Source: Metapseudomonas resinovorans DSM 21078
Lineage (GTDB): Bacteria > Pseudomonadota > Gammaproteobacteria > Pseudomonadales > Pseudomonadaceae
Direction: 5' to 3'
Length of the DNA: 64,000 bases
NCBI RefSeq assembly: GCF_000423545.1
Contig: NZ_AUIE01000007.1
Span: forward strand, 173,190-237,189
This document shows positions 57,587-64,000 of this stretch, in pieces. The translations under genes and the position numbers were made by a program. Every line of letters begins with the position of its first letter. The stretch's first letter is position 1. Under the pieces are notes generated by a model. The model searched no databases, was not told where the DNA came from, and was given only the letters and a program-made list of their open reading frames with translations.

Positions 57587-58830
57587 CAGCCCTCGAACCG
57601 ACGGAACACCAGGGAACCGTTGGTGCCGCCAAAGCCGAAGGAGTTGGACAGCACCACATCGATGGGCATGGAACGCGCTTCGTGAGGCACGAAGTCGAGG
57701 TCACAGCCCTCGTCCGGCTCTTCCAGGTTGATGGTCGGCGGCGCCACCTGATCCTGCAGGGCAAGCACACTGAAGATCGCCTCAACGGCACCAGCCGCAC
57801 CCAACAGGTGGCCAGTCATGGACTTGGTGGAACTGACCGCAAGCTTGTAGGCGTGATCGCCGAACACCGACTTGAGCGCCATGGCTTCAGCCACATCGCC
57901 CGCCGGTGTCGAGGTGCCGTGGGCGTTCACGTACTGCACCTGGTCGGCATTCAGGCCCGCATCGCGCAGGGCATTACGCATGCAACGGGCAGCGCCAGCG
58001 CCGTCATCCGGCGGCGAGGTCATGTGATAGGCATCGCCACTCATGCCGAATCCGATCAGTTCGGCGTAAATGGTCGCACCACGAGCCTTGGCATGTTCCA
58101 GTTCCTCCAGCACGAGGGCACCGGCGCCATCCGACAGCACGAAGCCGTCACGCCCCTTGTCCCAGGGACGACTGGCCCGCGTCGGATCATCATTGCGGGT
58201 GGACAGCGCTCGAGCTGCGCCGAATCCGCCTAGACCCAGCCCGCAAGCAGCCATCTCGGAGCCACCAGCGATCATCACGTCTGCCTCGCCATAGGCGATG
58301 TTGCGTGCGGCCATGCCGATGCAGTGGGTGCCAGTGGTGCAAGCGGTCGCAATGGCGTAGTTCGGCCCCTGGATACCCAAGTGGATCGACAGGAATCCGG
58401 ACACCATATTGATGATCGAGCCAGGTACGAAGAACGGCGAAATCCGTCGCGGCCCCTGTTCGATCAGGGATTTGCAGTTGTTCTCGATGTTGGTCAGACC
58501 GCCGATGCCCGAACCCATGGCGACGCCAATGCGCTCACGGTTAGCGTCAGTGACTTCGAGGCGCGAGTCGCGCACTGCCTGGAAGCTCGCGGCAAGACCG
58601 TACTGGATGAACAGGTCGAGCTTGCGCGCCTCCTTGGCCGACAGGTACTCCTCGACATTGAACCCCTTGACCGAACCACCAAAGCGGGTGGAGTACGCAG
58701 AAAGGTCCATATGTTCGATCAGGCCAATGCCACTGCGGCCAGCCAGAATTCCCTGCCAGCTGCTCGGTACATCGGTACCCAGCGGCGACAGCATGCCCAG
58801 GCCAGTGACTACGACGCGTCTACGCGACAC
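57586..58830 (-). CDS. fabF: 3-oxoacyl-ACP synthase II
   Basis: 414 residues, chain-elongating condensing enzyme. Catalytic Cys164 in [10 protein letters not shown]; His residues in [11 protein letters not shown] and [14 protein letters not shown] 58830 is preferred over an ATG six codons earlier because GGAG lies at six bases from the GTG. Its stop overlaps pabC. Confidence 0.97.
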   Translation of the reverse strand: MSRRRVVVTGLGMLSPLGTDVPSSWQGILAGRSGIGLIEHMDLSAYSTRFGGSVKGFNVEEYLSAKEARKLDLFIQYGLAASFQAVRDSRLEVTDANRERIGVAMGSGIGGLTNIENNCKSLIEQGPRRISPFFVPGSIINMVSGFLSIHLGIQGPNYAIATACTTGTHCIGMAARNIAYGEADVMIAGGSEMAACGLGLGGFGAARALSTRNDDPTRASRPWDKGRDGFVLSDGAGALVLEELEHAKARGATIYAELIGFGMSGDAYHMTSPPDDGAGAARCMRNALRDAGLNADQVQYVNAHGTSTPAGDVAEAMALKSVFGDHAYKLAVSSTKSMTGHLLGAAGAVEAIFSVLALQDQVAPPTINLEEPDEGCDLDFVPHEARSMPIDVVLSNSFGFGGTNGSLVFRRFEG

Positions 58831-58881
58831 AGCGCTCTCCTTCTTCAATCTCTACACGGCGGTTGATTCGGATTAACAGAC

Positions 58882-58927
58882 TGTTGAAAAGCCCGGCAGG
58901 CAACGTGCAAACCGCGGATTTTCAACA
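58882..58927. repeat. Inverted repeat upstream of fabF
   Basis: TGTTGAAAA (58882-58890) and TTTTCAACA (58919-58927) with a 28-base spacer, between the acpP terminator and fabF. Could be an operator or a hairpin leader; unknown. Confidence 0.5.
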
Positions 58928-58938
58928 ATCGGCTTAAA

Positions 58939-58975
58939 GAAAAGCCGCACGCCCAGTCGGGTCGTGCGGCTTTTC
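58939..58975 (-). terminator. Terminator of acpP
   Basis: Thirteen-base perfect stem GAAAAGCCGCACG / CGTGCGGCTTTTC with an 11-base loop; on the minus strand it continues into TTT. Confidence 0.9.
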
Positions 58976-58999
58976 CGCGTCGGGGAACCGACGACTACA

Positions 59000-59236
59000 T
59001 TACTGCGCGTTGGCGTTGATGTAGTCGATGGCTTCCTGAACGGTGGTGATCTTCTCGGCTTGCTCGTCCGGGATTTCGGTCTCGAATTCCTCTTCCAGAG
59101 CCATCACCAGCTCAACGGTGTCAAGGGAGTCGGCACCCAGGTCTTCAACGAAGGAAGCGCTGTTGGTTACTTCCTCTTCTTTGACGCCCAGTTGCTCGGC
59201 GACGATTTTCTTGACGCGTTCTTCGATGGTGCTCAT
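59000..59236 (-). CDS. acpP: Acyl carrier protein
   Basis: 78 residues, strongly acidic; Ser37 in [15 protein letters not shown] carries the phosphopantetheine arm. Central carrier of fatty acid synthesis. A separate promoter and a strong terminator surround it, which fits its much higher expression need relative to fabG and fabF. Confidence 0.99.
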   Translation of the reverse strand: MSTIEERVKKIVAEQLGVKEEEVTNSASFVEDLGADSLDTVELVMALEEEFETEIPDEQAEKITTVQEAIDYINANAQ

Positions 59237-59283
59237 ACCGTGTTTTCACTCCTATGGAAAAGTCCGTGCAGCTGGGGCTGCAG

Positions 59284-59311
59284 TGTATAGAAAGGGTTTT
59301 CCGCATTTCAA
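59284..59311 (-). promoter_or_regulatory. acpP promoter
   Basis: Minus strand TTGAAA (59306-59311), 16 bases, TATACA (59284-59289). Good sigma70 match about 48 bases before the acpP ATG. Confidence 0.7.
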
Positions 59312-59427
59312 GCAGAACGCCTGAACCCCTTCCGGATCGCTGCAACGAAATGTCTATAACCCGGCTGCACTTATATAGCGAATTCTAGACAGCCCATATG
59401 ACAGCTTTCTGAAGGGATTCGTCACAT

Positions 59428-60171
59428 TCAGCTCATGTACATGCCGCCGTTGACCGGAATAGTGGCGCCGGTGACGTAGGCAGCGCCGTCGGAAGCGAGG
59501 AACCCCACCACCTTGGCGATCTCTTCGGCCTGGCCCAGACGGCCCAGCGGAATCTGGTTCAGCAGCGCATCGCGCTGGGCTTCCGGCAGCTCGCGAGTCA
59601 TGTCGGTATCGATGAAGCCGGGGGCCACCGAATTGACGGTAATGGCGCGCGAGCCAACTTCGCGCGCCAAGGCGCGACTGAAGCCTTCGAGGCCAGCCTT
59701 GGCAGCCGCGTAGTTGGTCTGACCGGCGTTGCCCATGGCACCCACCACCGAACCGATATTGATGATGCGACCCCAGCGAGCCTTGGTCATGCCACGCAGC
59801 ACGGCCTTGGACAGGCGGTACAGGCTGTTGAGGTTGGTATTGATGACGTCGAACCACTCGTCGTCTTTCATGCGCAGCATCAGGTTGTCGCGGGTGATGC
59901 CGGCGTTGTTCACCACGATCAGCGGCTGACCCAGGTGCTGCTGAATGTGCTCCAGCGTGCTGGCAACCGACTCATCGTTGCTGACATCCAGAACCAGGCC
60001 TGCGCCTTCGATACCGTTGTCTTTGAGGAACTCGGCGATGCGCTCGGCACCGGAAGCAGAGGTCGCGGTGCCGATCACCACGGCGCCCTGACGGCCCAGC
60101 TCGAGGGCGATAGCCTGGCCAATGCCACGGCTCGCACCGGTGACCAGTGCCACTTTACCTTGCAGACTCAT
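59428..60171 (-). CDS. fabG: 3-oxoacyl-ACP reductase
   Basis: 247 residues, NADPH-dependent SDR of fatty acid synthesis. TGASRGIGQ at about 12-20, NNAGITRDN, catalytic Ser in NIGSVVGAMGN and YAAAKAG. Between fabD and acpP in the standard order; a 191-base gap holds the acpP promoter. Confidence 0.98.
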   Translation of the reverse strand: MSLQGKVALVTGASRGIGQAIALELGRQGAVVIGTATSASGAERIAEFLKDNGIEGAGLVLDVSNDESVASTLEHIQQHLGQPLIVVNNAGITRDNLMLRMKDDEWFDVINTNLNSLYRLSKAVLRGMTKARWGRIINIGSVVGAMGNAGQTNYAAAKAGLEGFSRALAREVGSRAITVNSVAPGFIDTDMTRELPEAQRDALLNQIPLGRLGQAEEIAKVVGFLASDGAAYVTGATIPVNGGMYMS

Positions 60172-60186
60172 AGGTCTTCTCCTTGT

Positions 60187-61125
60187 TCAGGCCAGCGCAG
60201 CACGGGCGGCTGCGAAAGCATCAGGGGTATCCAGGTTGTGGGTGCTGACACCCTTCACGCAACGCTTGTTAAGGCCCGAGAGCACCTTGCCGGGGCCGCA
60301 CTCGATCAGATCAGTGACGCCGCGCTCGGACAGGCTGACCATCGATTCAACCCAACGGACCGGGCTATAGAGCTGGGCCAGCAGATCGCGTTTGAGGTCC
60401 GACAGATCGGCCACCACAGCAGCGCTGACATTTTGCACCAGCGGAATCTGCGGCGCCTGCCAATCCAGGGCCTCAACCGATTCTGCGAAGCGCTCGGCAG
60501 CCGGCTTCATCAGCGCGCAGTGGGACGGCACGCTTACCGGCAACGGCATGGCCCGCTTGGCACCGCGAGCCTTGCACGCCTCAATGGCGCGCTCGACCGC
60601 GGCAGCAGCACCAGCAATGACCACCTGGCCAGGGGCGTTGAAATTCACGGCACTGACCACTTCACCCTGCGCGGCGTCAGCGCAGGCGGCCAGCACGTCG
60701 GCATCTTCCAGACCAAGGATCGCGGCCATGCCGCCCTGCCCTGCCGGCACGGCCTGCTGCATCAGTTGGCCACGACGCTCAACCAATCTCACCGCATCGG
60801 TGAGACCCAGGCTGCCAGCGGCTACCAGGGCAGAATATTCGCCCAGGCTGTGACCAGCGACATAGGCTGGACGGGCGCCGCCTTCAGCCAGCCAAAGGCG
60901 CCACAGGGCGATGGAAGCAGTAAGAATGGCAGGCTGGGTTTTGTCGGTCTGGTTGAGTTGCTCTTCCGGACCTTGCTGAGTCAGCGCCCAGAGATCGTAA
61001 CCGAGCGCCTCGGAGGCTTCGGCAAAGGTATCCAGGACCAGCTTGTGCTGGCCCCCCTGCTCGGCCAGCATGCCCAGAGACTGGGAACCCTGACCGGGAA
61101 ATACGAAAGCGAGGGATGCGGACAT
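60187..61125 (-). CDS. fabD: Malonyl-CoA:ACP transacylase
   Basis: 312 residues. Catalytic Ser93 in GHSLGEYSA, His in SVPSHCALMKP, N-terminal FPGQGSQ. ATG 61125 is the conserved start (MSASLAFVFPGQG) with AGGGA upstream. 15 bases before fabG. Confidence 0.98.
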   Translation of the reverse strand: MSASLAFVFPGQGSQSLGMLAEQGGQHKLVLDTFAEASEALGYDLWALTQQGPEEQLNQTDKTQPAILTASIALWRLWLAEGGARPAYVAGHSLGEYSALVAAGSLGLTDAVRLVERRGQLMQQAVPAGQGGMAAILGLEDADVLAACADAAQGEVVSAVNFNAPGQVVIAGAAAAVERAIEACKARGAKRAMPLPVSVPSHCALMKPAAERFAESVEALDWQAPQIPLVQNVSAAVVADLSDLKRDLLAQLYSPVRWVESMVSLSERGVTDLIECGPGKVLSGLNKRCVKGVSTHNLDTPDAFAAARAALA

Positions 61126-61228
61126 TGAGTGAGGTCCCTTATCTGACGGTATAGGGAGATTGACGCCTGGCATAGCCAAGCGCACGAAACTGACATTTGG
61201 ATGACAGGCTGCCGATAGCGGTCACATC

Positions 61229-62239
61229 CTACAGCAACAGATGTTCCAGACGGCCGTGAAGGCGCTGCGGCAGATTCTCGCGCACCTCGATCAGCGCCCG
61301 GCGAATGGCGCTCTGGAAACCTTCCGCACCAGCCGAACCGTGACTCTTGATGACGATGCCCTGCAACCCCAGGAAACTTGCCCCGTTGTGGCGCGCCGGC
61401 GTCAGGTCGGTGCGCAGGCGACGCAGCAGCGGCAAAGCCATCGAGCCAACCAGGCGAGCCCCCAGGCTTTCGGTAAAGAGCGCCTCGATACGCGCAGAGA
61501 TCATCGAGGCCAGACCTTCGCTGGACTTAAGCAGGATGTTGCCGACGAAACCGTCGCAAACCACTACATCCGCCTCACCGCGATAGAGGCCATCACCTTC
61601 GATGTAGCCGATGTAATTGAGACCTTCGGCCTGCTGCAACAGGCTCGCCGCAAGTTTGACCTGCTGGTTGCCCTTGATGTCTTCAGTGCCGACATTCAGC
61701 AACGCAACGCGCGGACGGGCGATGCCCAAGGCTTCGGCGGCGACTGCCCCCATTACGGCAAACTGGTATAGATGCTCGGCACTGCAATCGACGTTAGCCC
61801 CCAGATCCAGCAGATGACAATGACCACGCGCCGTGGGAATGGCACTGACCATCGCCGGGCGATCAATTCCAGGCAGGGTCTTCAACACATAGCGGGACAG
61901 CGCCATCAGGGCGCCCGTATTGCCAGCACTGACACAAGCCTGGGCGCGTCCTTTACGAACCAGCTCCAGGGCGACGCGCATCGAGGCATCCGGCTTGCCG
62001 CGCAAAGCTTGTGCCGGGCGCTCGTCCATGGCGATCACTTCACTGGCGTGTTCGATCTCCAGGCGCTGGCGATAGACCGCAGGAACGCGGGCGACAAGTT
62101 CTTCAAGAAGGGGGGCTTGGCCGACGAGGACCAGGTGAAGCGAGGGGAACTCAGCCAGACAGGCGACGCTGGCTGGAACAATGCAGCGGGGACCGTAGTC
62201 CCCGCCCATTGCATCAATCGCGATGATCGAGGCGGCCAA
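61229..62239 (-). CDS. plsX: Phosphate acyltransferase PlsX
   Basis: 336 residues, makes acyl-phosphate from acyl-ACP for phospholipid synthesis. [15 protein letters not shown] at the start and [26 protein letters not shown] inside. The only start fitting the family is TTG at 62239, three bases past the rpmF stop and without a good ribosome-binding site; translation is probably coupled to rpmF. Confidence 0.95.
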   Translation of the reverse strand: MAASIIAIDAMGGDYGPRCIVPASVACLAEFPSLHLVLVGQAPLLEELVARVPAVYRQRLEIEHASEVIAMDERPAQALRGKPDASMRVALELVRKGRAQACVSAGNTGALMALSRYVLKTLPGIDRPAMVSAIPTARGHCHLLDLGANVDCSAEHLYQFAVMGAVAAEALGIARPRVALLNVGTEDIKGNQQVKLAASLLQQAEGLNYIGYIEGDGLYRGEADVVVCDGFVGNILLKSSEGLASMISARIEALFTESLGARLVGSMALPLLRRLRTDLTPARHNGASFLGLQGIVIKSHGSAGAEGFQSAIRRALIEVRENLPQRLHGRLEHLLL

Positions 62240-62242
62240 GGA

Positions 62243-62425
62243 TTACTCAGCAGCGCCCTTGTCGATCACTTTACGACCGCGGTAAAAACCGTCCGGGGAG
62301 ACGTGGTGGCGCAGGTGAACTTCACCGGTGCTCTTCTCTATGGACAGGGCGCTGGACTCGAGGGCGTCGTGGGAACGGCGCATATCGCGTGCCGAGCGGG
62401 ATTTTTTGTTCTGCTGAACAGCCAT
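62243..62425 (-). CDS. rpmF: Ribosomal protein bL32
   Basis: 60 residues, starting [20 protein letters not shown], typical for L32; basic N-terminus and the [14 protein letters not shown] end. The zinc cysteines of some L32 forms are absent. Between yceD and plsX. Confidence 0.98.
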   Translation of the reverse strand: MAVQQNKKSRSARDMRRSHDALESSALSIEKSTGEVHLRHHVSPDGFYRGRKVIDKGAAE

Positions 62426-62438
62426 AATCAATTAACTC

Positions 62439-62966
62439 CTAAACGTTTGGGTCACGCTTTAACTGCGCCAGTACGCTGAACGGGTTGGACCGCGAAACCT
62501 CGTCCACGCTCGGCTCGGGCTCGTTGGTGCCCGCCGGCTGCTGGCAATCTTCAGGGTCATGGGCCGGAACTATGGGCAGGGCAAGCAGCAGCTCATCCTC
62601 GACCAGAGTCATCAGATCCAATGGATCCTCACCCACTTCCAGCACGTCATAGCCCTTCGGCAGCGACTGACTGTCAGCCCCTTCCCGCACCACCGCGTAA
62701 TCGCACTCGCTGTGGATGTTCAGGGTGACCAGCTCTAGACAACGCTGGCAAACCATCTTGACCTCAACATCAATCCGGCTGTGGATGACAACAGCGCGGC
62801 GCTCGTCACGACCAAACGCGAGGCTCGCACGGATGCTGCCTGCGTTTCCCGCAAGAGGTTCGCAGAGTCGCTCCAGGCGGGCGAGCGCAATGTCACCATC
62901 AAGAGTGACTTCGCGGTCCGCCAACTTGCGCGGATCTACATGAGGTGGAATCGGCCCATTCAACAT
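62439..62966 (-). CDS. yceD: YceD / DUF177 family protein
   Basis: 175 residues. DUF177 with the metal-type motif MVCQRCLELV near the middle and the acidic DEVSRSNPFSVLAQLK end; linked to 23S rRNA accumulation in relatives. First gene of the yceD-rpmF-plsX-fab run. Its promoter lies so close that the leader would be only a few bases. Confidence 0.95.
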   Translation of the reverse strand: MLNGPIPPHVDPRKLADREVTLDGDIALARLERLCEPLAGNAGSIRASLAFGRDERRAVVIHSRIDVEVKMVCQRCLELVTLNIHSECDYAVVREGADSQSLPKGYDVLEVGEDPLDLMTLVEDELLLALPIVPAHDPEDCQQPAGTNEPEPSVDEVSRSNPFSVLAQLKRDPNV

Positions 62967-62975
62967 AGGCGCGAC

Positions 62976-63004
62976 ATTCTAGGGATGAGCCCCTGCCCTG
63001 TCAA
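62976..63004 (-). promoter_or_regulatory. yceD-rpmF-plsX-fab promoter
   Basis: Minus strand TTGACA (62999-63004), 17 bases, TAGAAT (62976-62981); near-perfect sigma70 promoter. Start of transcription predicted near 62969, three to five bases before the yceD ATG. Confidence 0.85.
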
Positions 63005-63017
63005 AAGAATTTCCGCA

Positions 63018-63045
63018 TTGTCCATACACGAAAGGCCTCTATAAA
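63018..63045 (+). promoter_or_regulatory. maf promoter
   Basis: TTGTCC (63018-63023), 16 bases, TATAAA (63040-63045). Fair sigma70 match; leader about 23 bases. Confidence 0.55.
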
Positions 63046-63074
63046 ATTTCTCGCCCAACAATCCGGAGACCGCC

Positions 63075-63653
63075 ATGCTGCCCCTGGTGCTCGCATCCAG
63101 CTCCCCCTACCGCCGCGAACTGCTCGAACGCCTGCGCCTACCCTTCACCTGTGGCGCTCCGGACATCGACGAACGCCGTCAACCACATGAATCCGCCGAA
63201 CAACTGGTGCGCCGCCTAGCCCTGGAGAAAGCTCGCGCCATTGCCCCACAGAATCCGAACCACCTGATCATCGGCTCCGACCAGGTTGCCGTACTGGGCG
63301 AGCAGATCCTCGGCAAACCCCACGACTTCAAGCGCGCCCGCGACCAACTACAGCGCGCTAGTGGCGCCAGCGTCAGCTTCCTGACCGGCCTCGCCCTACT
63401 GAACAGCGCCACCGGCCAACATCAAGTCGACTGCGTACCGTTCACCGTGCATTTCCGCGAACTGGACGCCGCACGCATCAGCCGTTACCTGGAAGCAGAA
63501 CAACCCTACGACTGCGCCGGCAGCTTCAAGGCCGAAGGCCTAGGCGTCAGCCTGTTTCGCTCCACCGATGGCACGGACGCCACCAGCCTGGTCGGCCTGC
63601 CGCTTATCCGCCTGGTGGACATGCTACTCGCCGAGGGCGTTCAGATCCCCTGA
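63075..63653 (+). CDS. Maf-type nucleotide pyrophosphatase (YceF subfamily)
   Basis: 192 residues, house-cleaning enzyme that hydrolyses non-canonical nucleotides; the YceF group prefers 7-methyl-GTP. N-terminal LVLASSSPYRRELLERL, IIGSDQVAV, GKPHDFKRARDQL, and YDCAGSFKAEGLGVSLF are the family motifs. Divergent from yceD as in many Pseudomonas. Confidence 0.95.
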   Translation: MLPLVLASSSPYRRELLERLRLPFTCGAPDIDERRQPHESAEQLVRRLALEKARAIAPQNPNHLIIGSDQVAVLGEQILGKPHDFKRARDQLQRASGASVSFLTGLALLNSATGQHQVDCVPFTVHFRELDAARISRYLEAEQPYDCAGSFKAEGLGVSLFRSTDGTDATSLVGLPLIRLVDMLLAEGVQIP

Positions 63654-63687
63654 GCCCATATAGAAGGAAGAAAGCCCGACATTCCAG

Positions 63688-64000
63688 GCCGTGTGAAAAC
63701 TCCCTGAGTGCAGGCCAAGCCAACGCCCTGACTGGTTCGGGGCATTGGTGTTTCTGGGTAATCGAAAGCGAGGAGCGGGATTTATCCCATCAGCTCGATC
63801 AACCGACGGGCGCCCAGCACGTTGAGGGCCCGTTTCAGGTTGTAGGCGTTTACCGCCAGGGCCATTTCCGTGCGTGCGCCCTGCAACTGGCGGAGCAGGA
63901 AGCGGCCGTTGCCCAGGATCCACTGCTTCAGGTTGCCGAAGGGGTGTTCGACGATGGATCGGCGCCTGACCATCATCTCCGGATGCGCCTGCATCCGCTG
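63688..64000 (-). mobile_element. IS1182-family insertion sequence, one end only
   Basis: The element end probably begins near 63688 at GGCCGTGTGAAAACTC (63688-63703), just before the transposase coding region, and runs off the window. Insertion point lies about 35 bases after maf, next to AAAGCCCGACATTCCAG, which looks like one arm of a terminator. Confidence 0.6.
63782..64000 (-). CDS. IS1182-family transposase, C-terminal part
   Basis: The frame enters from the right edge; about 72 residues are visible. VEHPFGNLKQWI and GARTEMALAVNAYNLKRALN are typical of the C-terminal end of IS1182/IS5-type DDE transposases. The catalytic residues lie outside the window. Confidence 0.85.
   Translation of the reverse strand, partial: QRMQAHPEMMVRRRSIVEHPFGNLKQWILGNGRFLLRQLQGARTEMALAVNAYNLKRALNVLGARRLIELMG

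Overview
The window is high-GC chromosomal DNA of a Pseudomonas, probably close to the P. aeruginosa / P. resinovorans side of the genus. The evidence is gene content and order: aroC with methionine-salvage genes, a complete atu (acyclic terpene utilization) cluster, an SbrI/SbrR-type sigma/anti-sigma pair, etfBA divergent from the ETF dehydrogenase, and the yceD-rpmF-plsX-fabD-fabG-acpP-fabF-pabC-mltG-tmk-holB-pilZ-tatD block. Several blocks match P. aeruginosa neighbourhoods as I remember them; no search was run. I saw no tRNA, rRNA, CRISPR array, prophage or defence island. The only mobile DNA is a truncated IS1182-type transposase at the right edge, plus several families of short intergenic (REP-like) repeats.

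Layout. 1-1.1 kb: alkylation repair (3' part of an AlkA-type glycosylase, then an Ogt-type methyltransferase). 1.1-6.1 kb, minus strand: a secreted histidine phosphatase and the translationally coupled run aroC - MFS transporter - mtnB - mtnD - mtnC. 6.2-11.6 kb: alpha/beta hydrolase, a tail-anchored hypothetical protein, prmB, an isochorismatase-like hydrolase lacking the usual cysteine, a small membrane protein, an Smr protein and folE. 11.6-24 kb: a more variable block of single metabolic and transport genes (GFA, GST, a LysN-like aminotransferase divergent from a MarR regulator, LysE, BenE, an SDR, an MDR oxidoreductase, pyrF, ZIP, a LysR regulator divergent from a PACE efflux protein, DUF2897, a CPBP protease, a periplasmic binding protein).

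24-36.3 kb: atuR divergent from atuABCDEFGH, the citronellol/geraniol degradation route built on geranyl-CoA carboxylase (AtuC plus AtuF), with repeats inserted between several genes. 36.4-40 kb, minus strand: vWA lipoprotein - ECF sigma - anti-sigma - proline-rich lipoprotein, preceded by an ECF-type promoter. 40-43.7 kb: a MocR-type regulator, an OmpA-like and a DUF4398 lipoprotein, and another periplasmic binding protein. 43.7-48.4 kb: a lipase-like hydrolase and the electron-transfer flavoprotein genes, with a PsrA-like operator between two back-to-back promoters. 48.5-52.9 kb: DUF1285, DUF4823, moaA, a TetR regulator, a class V aminotransferase and a likely RgsA small RNA.

52.9-63 kb, minus strand: the fatty-acid-synthesis / cell-division block, started by a strong sigma70 promoter that leaves yceD almost leaderless. 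Maf (YceF type) diverges from it. The window ends inside the IS.

How the genes connect. Atu proteins turn branched terpenoid acyl-CoAs into units for beta-oxidation. ETF and ETF-QO carry electrons from acyl-CoA dehydrogenases such as AtuD to ubiquinone. Regulation is readable at three divergent promoters (AtuR, MarR and PsrA sites). No clearly new multigene system was found. The least-explained group is the sigma/anti-sigma/vWA/lipoprotein operon.
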